In this document: positions 19,928 to 28,634 of the stretch, piece after piece
Numbering within the stretch: the stretch's first letter is position 1
How the letters are laid out: every line of letters starts with the position of its first letter
Assembly (NCBI GenBank): GCA_016200895.1
Contig: JACQDX010000032.1
Span: forward strand, 1 to 50,891
Reading direction: 5' to 3'
Source of the DNA: Burkholderiales bacterium
GTDB taxonomy: Bacteria > Pseudomonadota > Gammaproteobacteria > Burkholderiales > Burkholderiaceae_D
DNA: 50,891 bases
Program-made: the position numbers and the translations under genes
Notes under the pieces: model-generated
The model's database searches: none
Seen by the model: the letters and a program-made list of their open reading frames with translations, nothing else
What the model was told of the DNA's origin: nothing

Positions 19928-20037
19928 GCGCGAGCGTGATCGGGGCTCATGTGCAGCTCAAAATGCTCATGTACTAGAGTACATTCCGCTTTTTGCGCTG
20001 CGTTTTTGTTACCCTGACCCCGCTGACGCTCGCTCGC
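19928..20037. repeat. Long imperfect extragenic palindrome after acnA
   Basis: About 110 bp fold on themselves around GTACT-AG-AGTAC (19971-19982). The arms pair imperfectly: CAGCTCAAAATGCTCATGTACT on the left against the complement of AGTACATTCCGCTTTTTGCGCTG, and GCGCGAGCG...CGGGG on the left against CCCCG...CGCTCGC on the right. There is no ORF. It resembles a dispersed extragenic repeat, but only one copy is in this window. Confidence 0.5.
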
Positions 20038-20040
20038 TAC

Positions 20041-20072
20041 GAGTGAATTTCCATGGAAATTCACTCTTTTTT
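20041..20072 (+). terminator. Rho-independent terminator after acnA
   Basis: GAGTGAATTTCC-AT-GGAAATTCACTC is a perfect 12-bp stem with a 2-nt centre (in RNA the innermost pairs would open to a larger loop), followed by TTTTTTCTTTGGTTTTT. It closes the mdh-acnA transcription unit. Confidence 0.85.
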
Positions 20073-20168
20073 CTTTGGTTTTTCTTACACTGCATGGTCA
20101 TGCAAGAATGATGTAAGCAAGCTCCTCTAAGCTTAGTCCATCTTATAAGCTCAACTCTGGAGACAATT

Positions 20169-20396
20169 ATGTGGAAAATTCTCGTCGGTTTTATTATTTT
20201 TGCTGCCGCTGGCCTGTTCCTGATTTTTAAAGCAGGCGATAAAGTCGATATGCAGGGCGAAGCTGCCGGTCAGAATCCGACTGAGGTTCATTCTGCATCT
20301 GCCACTGCATCAGATCCAGCTCCAGCCAGCCTGCCAGCAGCAAGCGCTACGGCTGCACCAGCGTCTGACGCTGCGGCAAGTAGCGCCAGCAAATAA
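20169..20396 (+). CDS. Small single-pass membrane protein, unknown function
   Basis: The 75-residue protein has one N-terminal transmembrane segment (about residues 4-20, ILVGFIIFAAAGLFLIF) and then a disordered tail of Ala, Ser, Pro and Thr. GGAG lies 8 bp upstream of the ATG. I do not recognise a family. The segment has no clear cleavage site, so the protein probably stays anchored with its tail in the periplasm. It stands alone between the acnA terminator and a convergent MetC-like gene. Confidence 0.65.
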   Translation: MWKILVGFIIFAAAGLFLIFKAGDKVDMQGEAAGQNPTEVHSASATASDPAPASLPAASATAAPASDAAASSASK

Positions 20397-20406
20397 GCCT
20401 TTATTT

Positions 20407-20442
20407 AAGACAAAGGCTGCAATCTTTGCAGTCTTTGTCTTT
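20407..20442. terminator. Stem-loop between convergent genes (bidirectional terminator candidate)
   Basis: AAGACAAAGGCTGCAA and TTGCAGTCTTTGTCTT pair over 16 bp with one mismatch, between the small membrane protein (plus) and the MetC-like gene (minus), touching the latter's stop codon. The T-runs are short, so efficiency is uncertain. Confidence 0.6.
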
Positions 20443-21622
20443 ACGTCAGCGTCGCCAAAGCCTGTTCTATATCAGCAATCAGGTCTTGCGTATCTTCCAG
20501 GCCAATATTGAAACGCACCAAAATCCCCGGCTCTGACCAGTTGGTACGCATATATTGCATGCGATAGGGTATGCATAAGCTATGCGCCCCACCCCAGCTA
20601 TAACCCAGCTTGAACAATTTCAGGCTATCGACAAAGCGGTCGGTTTGCTCTTCACCATACTTCGCGTCAAACAATACTGAAAACAAACCGCCAGCACCGC
20701 TAAAGTCGCGCTGCCAGATGTCATGGCCCGGGCAATCTGGCAAGGCAGGATGCAAAACCTTGCTGATTTCAGGGCGATTTGTCAGCCACGAAGCAATTTT
20801 GCGCGCACTTTGATCATGTGCATTAAAACGCAGCTGCAGTGTCGGCAAATTGCGCAAAACCAGATACACATCGTCCATACCCACACCAAAACCCAGCCGC
20901 ATATGCGCCATCTGCAGACGGGTATTGAGTGCATTATCCCGGGTAATGACTGCCCCCATCAAGACATCCGAGCCGCCACTCTGATATTTCGTCAGCGCTT
21001 GCATAATGATATCCACGCCATGTTCAAAGGCCGCAAACGCGACACCCGCTGACCAGGTATTATCCAAAGCCACCAGCACACCGCGCGCATGGGCGGCAGC
21101 GCATATCGCTGGCACATCGGGCACCTCCATCGACACAGAGCCAGGCGCTTCCACCCAGATGAGGCGAGTATTTTCTTCTATCAAGGCGGCGATGCCAGCA
21201 CCAATCAAAGGATCGTAATAGCGCACACTGACACCGAAGCTGCGGGATAGCCAGTCAGCCTGATCGCGGCTAGGGCCATACACATTATCCGGTATCAATA
21301 CGTGGTCACCGCTTTGCAGGAAGGCCATATTCACCAACGTGATCGCGGCCAGGCCACTGGGCGTTAACAGGCAATGCTCGCCATTTTCTATCTCTGCCAG
21401 CCTGGCTTCCAAGGTAAAGCTGGTGGGCGTGCCATGCAAGCCATAGGTATAAGCCGATTTATCCTGCCAGCTACGCTCACGCATAGCCTTGACATTGTTG
21501 AACAAGACCGTGGACGCATGATGTATGCCCACAGGAAAGGCAGCAAAGCCATCTGGGGCAACATATTCACTGTGGATGATACTGGTATTAAATCCTGGTT
21601 CTGGTTTGCTATTTTCCGACAT
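20441..21622 (-). CDS. metC: Cystathionine beta-lyase-like PLP enzyme
   Basis: The 393-residue protein belongs to the Cys/Met metabolism PLP family (aspartate aminotransferase fold). The PLP Schiff-base Lys212 lies in QALTKYQSGGSD, the cofactor Asp187 in VALDNTWSAG, and SxxTYGLHGTPT (about 56-67) and TPSGLAAI (87-94) form the cofactor and phosphate sites. Best fit is cystathionine beta-lyase (cystathionine to homocysteine, pyruvate and ammonia), although other PLP lyases of this family, for example cystathionine gamma-synthase-like enzymes, cannot be excluded. Length is typical. It stands alone, convergent with the upstream small gene. Confidence 0.85.
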   Translation of the reverse strand: MSENSKPEPGFNTSIIHSEYVAPDGFAAFPVGIHHASTVLFNNVKAMRERSWQDKSAYTYGLHGTPTSFTLEARLAEIENGEHCLLTPSGLAAITLVNMAFLQSGDHVLIPDNVYGPSRDQADWLSRSFGVSVRYYDPLIGAGIAALIEENTRLIWVEAPGSVSMEVPDVPAICAAAHARGVLVALDNTWSAGVAFAAFEHGVDIIMQALTKYQSGGSDVLMGAVITRDNALNTRLQMAHMRLGFGVGMDDVYLVLRNLPTLQLRFNAHDQSARKIASWLTNRPEISKVLHPALPDCPGHDIWQRDFSGAGGLFSVLFDAKYGEEQTDRFVDSLKLFKLGYSWGGAHSLCIPYRMQYMRTNWSEPGILVRFNIGLEDTQDLIADIEQALATLT

Positions 21623-21714
21623 GTTGATTCCCGATTTGTAACTTTAGCTAAATTGTATGTTAGCTCAGAAGTGACAACCTTATCGAACATCACTGACGCA
21701 AAACATGCAGGCAA

Positions 21715-21740
21715 TAAAAAAAAGCGCTTCATGCGCCTTT
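21715..21740 (-). terminator. Rho-independent terminator after the rimO-linked exported protein
   Basis: On the minus strand, AAAGGCGC-ATGA-AGCGCTTT is followed by a run of about eight T. The stem is short and slightly imperfect. It lies just past the stop codon at 21743 and fits as the end of the rimO transcription unit. Confidence 0.65.
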
Positions 21741-21742
21741 CA

Positions 21743-22216
21743 TTATTTACTGATTTTCGATTTCACTTGTTTTATTGGTGCTGATAGCAATTCCAGTGTA
21801 AAGTCTTTGCTGACTTTGCCATCGTCCGATTGCCAGACGCCGCGTATGACTTTGTCCTTGAGTTCGCCATCCCATTGACCCGAGACATCTACGCCGTCCT
21901 CAGACTCTTCCATGCTGAGCTTGTTTTTGCTGACTTCACCAGCCAGCAAAATCTTTTTGCCGTGATTGCGTTTGCCACCTGCTACCACGTAATAACCTTC
22001 GACACTGTCACGGTCTTCAGGTTTGGGTTGTATGTGCATACGAACTTTGTCACTCCCCATGGTGCCTCCCAATTCAATTGCACCGGCAAAAAAGGGATTG
22101 GACATGGGCGCAAAACCTGACTTCACTGCAGGAGCTGGCTCAGTTATATCCTGAGCCTGAGCCGCAAACCCAGACAGCAGGGTAAGCGGTAATAAAACAA
22201 AACATAAAAATCTCAT
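21743..22216 (-). CDS. Exported protein of unknown function
   Basis: The 157-residue protein starts at 22216, where its ATG overlaps the rimO stop codon (TGATG), so it is probably translationally coupled to rimO. It has a signal peptide (about 1-22, [22 protein letters not shown]). The mature part has alternating polar and hydrophobic stretches suggestive of beta strands (KVRMHIQPK, GYYVVAGGKRNHGKKILLAGEV, VSGQWDGELKDKVIRGVWQSDDGKVSKDFTLELL) and no Cys. I do not recognise a family. An upstream in-frame start would add six residues inside rimO. Confidence 0.75.
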   Translation of the reverse strand: MRFLCFVLLPLTLLSGFAAQAQDITEPAPAVKSGFAPMSNPFFAGAIELGGTMGSDKVRMHIQPKPEDRDSVEGYYVVAGGKRNHGKKILLAGEVSKNKLSMEESEDGVDVSGQWDGELKDKVIRGVWQSDDGKVSKDFTLELLSAPIKQVKSKISK

Positions 22217-23598
22217 CAGACTGCTTCGCCCCACAGATCATGGGCATCAGCCGCAGTAATTTTTACTTCAACGAATTCACCTACCTTGAGTTTACGATGT
22301 GGTTCGAAGGGTGGCTTGACATAGACGACGCCATCAATCTCCGGCGCATCGGCAGAACTACGGCCTACGCCACCGCTACGATCGAGAGAGTCGATCAGTA
22401 CGCGCATGGTTTTACCTATCTTGGCTTGCAGGCGTTTTTTGGATATGCCTTCCTGCAACTCCATGACGCGACGGCGGCGGTCTTCACGCACCTCATCTGG
22501 CAATTGATTGGCGATTTCATTGGCGGTTGCGCCTTCAACTGGCGAATAAGCAAAGCAGCCCAGACGGTCAATTTCAGCTTCTTTCAGGAAGTCGAGCAGA
22601 TATTCAAACTCTTCTTCCGTCTCACCAGGGAAACCGGCGATAAAGGTGGAACGTATCGTGATCTCTGGGCACATTTCACGCCAGGCCTTGATGCGCTCTA
22701 TATTTTTCTCGCCACTGGCTGGGCGCTTCATGCGTTTCAACACGTCAGGGTGGGCATGCTGCAAGGGCACATCCAGGTAAGGCAGGACGTGGCCGTTGTT
22801 CATGAACGGAATGATCTGGTCGACGTGCGGGTATGGGTAGACATAATGCAGGCGCACCCAGGCATCATGCTGCTTGGCCAGCTCACCCAAGGCCTCTACC
22901 AATTGCGTCATATGGGTTTTGACTGGTTTGCCATTCCAGAAGCCCATGCGGAATTTAATATCCACACCATAGGCACTGGTGTCCTGGGAAATCACCAACA
23001 ATTCCTTGACGCCAGCCTTGAACAGGTTTTCAGCTTCCATCATGACATCAGCAATCGGGCGGGACACAAGGTCACCACGCATGGAAGGGATAATGCAGAA
23101 GCTGCAACGATGGTTACAGCCTTCAGATATTTTCAGGTAGGCGAAATGCTTGGGCGTCAGTTTCACGCCTTGTGGTGGCACCAGATCCATGAAGGGCTCA
23201 TGCGGCTTGGGCAAATGCTTGTGCACCGCAGCCATGACTTCGCTCACTGCATGCGGGCCGGTCACTTCAAGTACTTTGGGATGGATGGACTGTATCATGT
23301 CCTTGCCATCAGCACCTTTTTTAGCACCCAGGCAACCAGTCACGATGACCCTGCCGTTTTCAGCCAGCGCCTCGCCTATTGCATCCAAAGATTCCTGCAC
23401 GGCGGCGTCAATGAAGCCGCAGGTGTTGACGATGACCAGGTCAGCGCCATCGTAGGATTTGGCGGTGTCGTAACCTTCGGCACGCAATTGGGTCAGGATT
23501 TGTTCTGAGTCCACTAAAGCCTTAGGACAACCCAGGGACACAAATCCCACCTTGTGGGTAGCAGGCATTTCTTGACGGCGAATTTCTGAGATAGACAT
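22216..23598 (-). CDS. rimO: Ribosomal protein uS12 methylthiotransferase RimO
   Basis: The 460-residue radical SAM enzyme methylthiolates the conserved Asp of ribosomal protein uS12. The N-terminal MTTase domain has the cluster ligands C24, C60 and C89; the radical SAM domain has CNHRCSFC with C161, C165 and C168; a C-terminal TRAM domain (about 385-455) binds the substrate. [12 protein letters not shown] near the N-terminus distinguishes RimO from MiaB. Length is slightly above E. coli RimO (441). No strong ribosome site precedes the ATG at 23598; an internal ATG at residue 11 is an alternative start. Confidence 0.96.
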   Translation of the reverse strand: MSISEIRRQEMPATHKVGFVSLGCPKALVDSEQILTQLRAEGYDTAKSYDGADLVIVNTCGFIDAAVQESLDAIGEALAENGRVIVTGCLGAKKGADGKDMIQSIHPKVLEVTGPHAVSEVMAAVHKHLPKPHEPFMDLVPPQGVKLTPKHFAYLKISEGCNHRCSFCIIPSMRGDLVSRPIADVMMEAENLFKAGVKELLVISQDTSAYGVDIKFRMGFWNGKPVKTHMTQLVEALGELAKQHDAWVRLHYVYPYPHVDQIIPFMNNGHVLPYLDVPLQHAHPDVLKRMKRPASGEKNIERIKAWREMCPEITIRSTFIAGFPGETEEEFEYLLDFLKEAEIDRLGCFAYSPVEGATANEIANQLPDEVREDRRRRVMELQEGISKKRLQAKIGKTMRVLIDSLDRSGGVGRSSADAPEIDGVVYVKPPFEPHRKLKVGEFVEVKITAADAHDLWGEAV

Positions 23599-23624
23599 AA
23601 GGGGTAATTAATAACAAAATAAGA

Positions 23625-23668
23625 GCAAAAAGGGTACAAAAGCGAATCCGCTATTGTACCCTTTTTGC
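23625..23668. terminator. Terminator between phaR and rimO
   Basis: A perfect 15-bp inverted repeat GCAAAAAGGGTACAA / TTGTACCCTTTTTGC with a 14-nt loop, which itself contains AGCG/CGCT. It lies about 100 bp past the phaR stop. The arms supply A and T tracts on both sides, so it can terminate phaR on the minus strand. Confidence 0.75.
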
Positions 23669-23764
23669 TAGCCCAACTTGCCGCATCTGCGATAATTTCC
23701 TGAAGAATCAGGGGCTTAAGTCAGAATGCGAGCCTATTCAAGCTGTATTTTACGTATTTTTTAC

Positions 23765-24322
23765 TTACTTTTTATTCACGTCTTCCGGATTGAACGGGAA
23801 GACATTGAACATGTTTTTTGCCTGGCTTTGCATTTGTTCTTGCATTTGCACAAACAAATTCTTGCTCTGTTCTATGTAGTTGCCCATCATACCCTGCATC
23901 ATGGGGCCCTGCACATTCATGAACTGCGTCCACATTTCTGGGCTGAAGGGCTTGCCTTCGTAGATGCCCTTGGAATTCTCAGCCAGCTTGTTTTGGATAT
24001 CAATAAAGGCCTGGACGTTTTTTTCCAGGTAATTGCCCATCATGCCTTGCATGGCATGGCCATAGTAACGAATGATTTGCGACAAAACGACGCTGGAGAA
24101 CATGGGTGAACCACCCGCCTCTTCCTCCAGAATGATTTGCAACAGTATACTGCGTGTCAAATCTTCGCCAGATTTTGCATCGACTACCGCGAAATCATCG
24201 TTTTCCAGTACAAACTGTTTGACATCGACCAGCGTGATATAGCTACTGGTTTGCGTGTCGTACAGACGACGGTTAGGATATTTCTTGATCAGATGCTGTG
24301 TTGATTTTTTTGCGCTATTCAT
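23765..24322 (-). CDS. phaR: Polyhydroxyalkanoate synthesis repressor PhaR
   Basis: The 185-residue protein carries the PHA-binding and DNA-binding N-terminal domain (about 12-75: IKKYPNRRLYDTQTSSYITLVDVKQFV, DLTRSILLQIILEEE) and the PhaB-regulator-type central repeats (Met- and Gln-rich, GMMGNYLEKN and GMMGNYIEQS). PhaR represses phasin and its own gene and leaves DNA when it binds PHA polymer. Length is typical (about 180-190). It lies downstream of phaC-phaB, but the repeat at 24468-24767 and about 600 bp of non-coding DNA separate it, so it likely has its own promoter. Confidence 0.95.
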   Translation of the reverse strand: MNSAKKSTQHLIKKYPNRRLYDTQTSSYITLVDVKQFVLENDDFAVVDAKSGEDLTRSILLQIILEEEAGGSPMFSSVVLSQIIRYYGHAMQGMMGNYLEKNVQAFIDIQNKLAENSKGIYEGKPFSPEMWTQFMNVQGPMMQGMMGNYIEQSKNLFVQMQEQMQSQAKNMFNVFPFNPEDVNKK

Positions 24323-24467
24323 TGAGATCTCAGTTAAACACTTCGATATCCTGCCACTTTATGAGGATCACTCTTCAAAGTAGCACAGACTATTCACGCA
24401 AACATGATTTTCTGTTCTGGATCAGCCAAAACAGCTTTCATGTTTGTCCCCTTTTTTTATTTGCATG

Positions 24468-24767
24468 TAGAACTCATTTCATAAACAGGGTGAGATGCGT
24501 TTGCCTCATAACGAGATCTGGCCAATGGTAATACTATGGACGAGGCACTCAATAGCGGTGCTATTGATAACGAGTCCAACGCAGTTCAGCACACGTTATG
24601 AGGCAAACCCTCCGGTAACTGACGATTTGGGCGCATTGCAGCGTGCAGTTTGTTACCCCGCGCCCATTAAGACACCAGCCTTAGCTGCGCAGATTACACA
24701 CTTTAGGCCTTGCACCGCATCCCAAATCGTCTCGTTCGCACTCATCCTATTTATGAAATGAGTTCTA
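24468..24767. repeat. MITE-like palindromic repeat, copy B
   Basis: Same family as 1-247 in inverted orientation. Both ends carry TAGAACTCATTTCATAAA followed by CAGG or TAGG and TGAG. It shares the outer 40 or more bases and the core CAATAGC...GCTATTG, but differs in the middle, where it has its own inner pair GACGATTTGGG/CCCAAATCGTC. It has no coding capacity. It fills most of the 603-bp gap between phaB and phaR; the remaining flanks (24323-24467 and 24768-24925) hold no ORF I can support. Confidence 0.88.
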
Positions 24768-24925
24768 GCATTTTGTAGCCTGCAAAAGATATGCCCATCG
24801 AAATCTTGCGACTCTGATGGGCATATTTTACCGCACTGCAGAAGAAAGACAGCAATCAGGGAGGCTAAAAAGTTAATTTAAAAAATTTATTCTAATTTCT
24901 GGCCATTCCTGAGTGATCGCGGCGA

Positions 24926-25666
24926 TTAACCCATGTGCAAACCACCATTGATGGAAAAGTCTGAACCAGTAGCATAGCCACCTTCGTCAGATGCAATCCA
25001 GGCAACAATAGAGGCAATCTCTTCAGGTTCAGCCAGGCGTTTGACGGGGATGCCGGCAACAATCTTTTCCAACACATCTGGGCGTATGGCCTTGACCATG
25101 TCTGTACCAACATAGCCAGGGGAAACCGTATTCACAGTCACGCCCTTGGTTGCAACTTCCTGTGCCAGGGCCATGGAGAAACCATGAATACCCGCTTTCG
25201 CAGTCGAATAGTTAGTCTGACCAAACTGGCCTTTTTGACCATTCACAGAAGATATATTAATGATGCGTCCCCAACCGCGGTCAACCATGCTGTCAATAAC
25301 TTGCTTGGTGACGTTGAACAGGGAGTTCAAATTGGTATCCATGACAGCATCCCAATCTGCCTTGCTCATCTTGCGGAACTGGCCGTCACGGGTAATACCG
25401 GCATTATTCACCAGCACATCCACTTCACCAATCTCTGCCCTGACCTTCTCAAAGGCTGCCTTGGTTGATTCCCAATCTGACACATTACCTTCAGAAGCAT
25501 GGATATCCAGGCCTTCTGCGCGCATATCGGCCAGCCATTTATCCTTCCGGGCGGAATTTGGACCACAACCAGCGACAACAATATAACCATCTCTGCACAA
25601 GCGACGGCAAATTGGAGTTCCAATACCACCCATACCACCAGTAACATAAGCAACACGTTTTGACAT
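24926..25666 (-). CDS. phaB: Acetoacetyl-CoA reductase
   Basis: The 246-residue short-chain dehydrogenase reduces acetoacetyl-CoA to (R)-3-hydroxybutyryl-CoA with NADPH for polyhydroxybutyrate synthesis. Visible are GGMGGIG (10-16), NNAG (87-90) and the catalytic S140, Y153 and K157 (YSTAK). The length equals classical PhaB (246). The ATG at 25666 gives MSKRVAYVTGG and has GAGGAG about 7 bp upstream; an earlier in-frame ATG at 25681 would add MRRTN and overlaps this ribosome site. It lies 43 bp after phaC in the same direction. Confidence 0.97.
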   Translation of the reverse strand: MSKRVAYVTGGMGGIGTPICRRLCRDGYIVVAGCGPNSARKDKWLADMRAEGLDIHASEGNVSDWESTKAAFEKVRAEIGEVDVLVNNAGITRDGQFRKMSKADWDAVMDTNLNSLFNVTKQVIDSMVDRGWGRIINISSVNGQKGQFGQTNYSTAKAGIHGFSMALAQEVATKGVTVNTVSPGYVGTDMVKAIRPDVLEKIVAGIPVKRLAEPEEIASIVAWIASDEGGYATGSDFSINGGLHMG

Positions 25667-25709
25667 ATTTGTTCTCCTCATTGAATTTTAATTACTTAAC
25701 AACAACCCT

Positions 25710-27428
25710 TCAATCTGCCCTTACCTTCACATAACGTCCCGGTGCGGCTTCAATTGCAGGAAATTCTGTATTTCCAGGCGCAGTCGGCGCTTTCACCATC
25801 TTGCCGCCATGCTCACCTAAAAAGGCTGACCATTCTGGCCACCAGCTACCTGGATGTTCAGTTGCGCCAGCGAGCCAGCTTTCTGTATCCAGGTCAGCCT
25901 GCTCATTTGTCCAATAACTTCTTTTCTTCTTGGCAGGGGGATTAACCACGCCCGCAATATGGCCGGAAGCACCGAGCACAAAACGGTTACGGTTTTTATG
26001 ACGGGGATTGAGCAAAGCCGTCGAGGCGAAAGCCGCCTGCCAGGGAACAATATGATCTTCACGCGAACCATAGATAAAGCATGGTGCATCAATTTTGCCC
26101 AGATCGACCTTACTGCCGGCTACCGTCAACGCACCTGGCTGCTTGAGTTTATTTTCCAGATAGGTGTTACGCAGATACCAGCAAAACATCGGGCCAGGCA
26201 AGTTAGTGCTATCGGCATTCCAATACAAGAGATCAAATGGCGGCGGTGCCTCACCCTTAAGGTAATTTGACTGTACATAATTCCAGACCAGGTCATTCGC
26301 TCTCAGGCTGGAGAAAGTGCTGGCGAGATCTTTGCCAGGCAAGATTCCCCGCTGACCTATCGTTTGCTCGCGCATCTTGACTTGCATTTCGTCGACAAAT
26401 ACGTCCAGTACACCCGTCTGTGTAAAGTCGAGCAAGGTAGTCAGCAAAGTCAGGCTGCTGGCAGGGTGCTCGCCACGTGCCGCCAACACTGACAAAGCCG
26501 TAGATATGATGGTGCCACCAACGCAAAAGCCAAATGCATTGATCTTGTCTTGCTTGCTGATCTTTTGTGCGACCTTGATGGCTTGTATGGCACCGTCTTC
26601 GATATAGTCATTCCAACTGATTTCGGCCATGCTTTCATCGGGATTTGCCCAGGAGACCAAGAACACTGTGTGCCCCTGGTCGACGGCATAACGCACGACC
26701 GAGTTCTCAGGTTGCAAATCCAGGATATAGAATTTATTGATGCAAGGCGGCACCATCAACAAAGGGCGCTGATGCACGGTCTTGGTGGTTGGCTGATATT
26801 GAATCAGCTGGAACAATTGGTTTTCATAGACCACAGTACCAGCTGAAGTGGCGACATTTTTGCCGACTTCGAAGGCAGATTCATCAGTCTGGGAGATGCG
26901 ACCTTTTTGCATATCGGCCAGCATTTGGGTAATGCCCTTGGCCAGGCTCTCACCTTTGGTCTCTATCAGCTTGCTTTGAGCTTCGGGATTAGTGACCAGA
27001 AAATTAGCCGGAGACATGGCATCAATCATTTGCTGCACCGCAAAACCGATTTTCTGTTTTGTCTTGATTGGGGCCTGCACAGACTCTGCCATTGCCATCA
27101 AAAAGCGTGCATTCAACAGATAAGATGCTGCACTATAAGAGTGCATGGCATGGTTATGCCAGTCTGGAGCAGAAAAACGCCTGTCATTCAGATGAGGAAT
27201 TTTGGATACGGCAAAGTCTTGCCATAACTTGCCAAACTCTTGCATATACTCCGTTTGCAAGCGCGTCATTGTGGCAGGGTCTATCTGCGCCCCCAAATCC
27301 TTCAGCATGTCCGCTGCTGGCATGGGGTTCATTGTTGCGGCAGGTTTCATCCACTCCTGCCATTTGTCTTGATTCACTAGCTGTGACATCCACTCGGAGT
27401 ACATAGCTTGAGGATCGAAAGTCTTCAT
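25710..27428 (-). CDS. phaC: Class I poly(3-hydroxyalkanoate) synthase
   Basis: The 572-residue polymerase joins 3-hydroxyacyl-CoA units into PHA granules. The lipase-like box GFCVGG carries the nucleophile C302; D458 (GSREDHIV) and H490 (GASGHIAGV) complete the triad. An N-terminal helical region (about 1-190) typical of class I precedes the alpha/beta-hydrolase domain. Length matches Cupriavidus PhaC (589). AGGAGG lies just upstream of the ATG. A phaA thiolase gene is not seen here and must be elsewhere. Confidence 0.97.
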   Translation of the reverse strand: MKTFDPQAMYSEWMSQLVNQDKWQEWMKPAATMNPMPAADMLKDLGAQIDPATMTRLQTEYMQEFGKLWQDFAVSKIPHLNDRRFSAPDWHNHAMHSYSAASYLLNARFLMAMAESVQAPIKTKQKIGFAVQQMIDAMSPANFLVTNPEAQSKLIETKGESLAKGITQMLADMQKGRISQTDESAFEVGKNVATSAGTVVYENQLFQLIQYQPTTKTVHQRPLLMVPPCINKFYILDLQPENSVVRYAVDQGHTVFLVSWANPDESMAEISWNDYIEDGAIQAIKVAQKISKQDKINAFGFCVGGTIISTALSVLAARGEHPASSLTLLTTLLDFTQTGVLDVFVDEMQVKMREQTIGQRGILPGKDLASTFSSLRANDLVWNYVQSNYLKGEAPPPFDLLYWNADSTNLPGPMFCWYLRNTYLENKLKQPGALTVAGSKVDLGKIDAPCFIYGSREDHIVPWQAAFASTALLNPRHKNRNRFVLGASGHIAGVVNPPAKKKRSYWTNEQADLDTESWLAGATEHPGSWWPEWSAFLGEHGGKMVKAPTAPGNTEFPAIEAAPGRYVKVRAD

Positions 27429-27562
27429 GCGTGCCTCCTGATTTTCGCGTATCGTTTCGAAATAATTTTAAGCTTTCTTTCCCTGATTAAATAAGCTGCA
27501 ATACAGTCCTCACTATTGCATGCCTACATCAGGCATTCACAATAACAAGTAACAAGGTTTTT

Positions 27563-27808
27563 ATGTATATCGTTGCAATCGCCTGGATTTATGTCGTATT
27601 GATGATGTCGATCACAGAGCACTCCGTCATCGCAGGCATCATGACTTTCCTGTTGTATTGCGTTTTTCCTTTAACAATAGTTTTATACCTGATGCGCACA
27701 CCACAGCGCAAGCGCGAACGACTGGAAAAACAAGCTGCACTGCAAAAACAATCTAAAACTCCAACAGTTTCAAGTGACCATCAACAAGCAGAAACAAAAA
27801 CGGATTGA
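27563..27808 (+). CDS. Small two-helix membrane protein, unknown function
   Basis: The 81-residue protein has two hydrophobic segments (about 3-18 and 24-45, separated by EHS) and a basic then polar tail (RTPQRKRERLEKQAAL...), so it is probably an inner-membrane protein with a cytoplasmic tail. I do not recognise a family. It is divergent from phaC (134-bp spacer) and convergent with pgeF (13 bp apart). AAGG about 8 bp upstream of ATG is a weak ribosome site. Confidence 0.65.
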   Translation: MYIVAIAWIYVVLMMSITEHSVIAGIMTFLLYCVFPLTIVLYLMRTPQRKRERLEKQAALQKQSKTPTVSSDHQQAETKTD

Positions 27809-27821
27809 CCCAAACATCTCC

Positions 27822-28634
27822 TTAATCTGGTGCAATCCAGATCAGGCTGGCCATTCTTCCGCTGACTCCGTCGCGGCGATAAGAATAAAATTCCTTTACT
27901 TCAGTCACCGTACAGCGGTCACCACCAGCAACCTGACCAAGACCGATGTCATTTAGCAATTTTCTTGCCAGCCCGTACAAATCAGCCAGATACTTTTCCG
28001 AACCATCCTGGCTGGCTTTCGCCTTGAAATAAGTCTGCACATCAGGAAGCTGCGCAGCAAAAGCATCCAGTACATCGCGCCCGACTTCAAATTCTTGCGG
28101 GCCTATTGCCGGGCCCAGCCAGGCAATAATTTCTTGCGCACCCTTGTCACGCATTGCTGATACGGTATTTTGCAATACCCCACCAGCCAGTCCACGCCAG
28201 CCCGCATGCGCTGCAGCGACAACCGTACCAGCCACATCAGTAAATAAAACCGGCAGACAATCCGCAGTCAGCACGGCACAGACCTGGCCAGCTTGCGTAC
28301 TAAACACAGCATCACCGATATGGCTGGCACTGCCAAAAGCGAGTTCAGACGCATTCAGTATTATATTGCCATGTACTTGTGATAAGAATATGACATCCGA
28401 AGGCAATTGCAGATTTAATTTATCCCGATTCTGTTTTACTGCGGCCAGATTGTCGTTGACATGGTCGCCGAGATTGAGACCAGCGCTGCCGGTCGCATCT
28501 CCATAAGGGCCAAGGCTGACCCCGCCGTGACGAGTAGTGGTGAACGCCCGCACAGTGGCGGGCGCGTACTGCCAACTGGGCAGCACTACCGGGAAAGGAG
28601 CAAGAGCAGTTAAGTCCTTGCTGTCTGATTTCAT
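27822..28634 (-). CDS. pgeF: Purine nucleoside phosphorylase PgeF (YfiH/laccase domain)
   Basis: The 270-residue protein belongs to the YfiH/DUF152 family. Its signatures are SQVHGN with the first metal-ligand His, LTADCLPVLFTD with the Cys ligand, and AAHAGWRGLAGGV with the second His. Older annotations call it polyphenol oxidase or laccase; family members purify as purine nucleoside phosphorylases, and E. coli YfiH also affects peptidoglycan precursor fidelity. Its ATG overlaps the rluD stop (ATGA), as in many proteobacteria. Confidence 0.93.
   Translation of the reverse strand: MKSDSKDLTALAPFPVVLPSWQYAPATVRAFTTTRHGGVSLGPYGDATGSAGLNLGDHVNDNLAAVKQNRDKLNLQLPSDVIFLSQVHGNIILNASELAFGSASHIGDAVFSTQAGQVCAVLTADCLPVLFTDVAGTVVAAAHAGWRGLAGGVLQNTVSAMRDKGAQEIIAWLGPAIGPQEFEVGRDVLDAFAAQLPDVQTYFKAKASQDGSEKYLADLYGLARKLLNDIGLGQVAGGDRCTVTEVKEFYSYRRDGVSGRMASLIWIAPD

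Noticed and set aside
22240..23508. Antisense open frame (422 codons) opposite rimO
   Set aside because: It covers rimO almost exactly, with no domain and no ribosome site; a codon-bias shadow.
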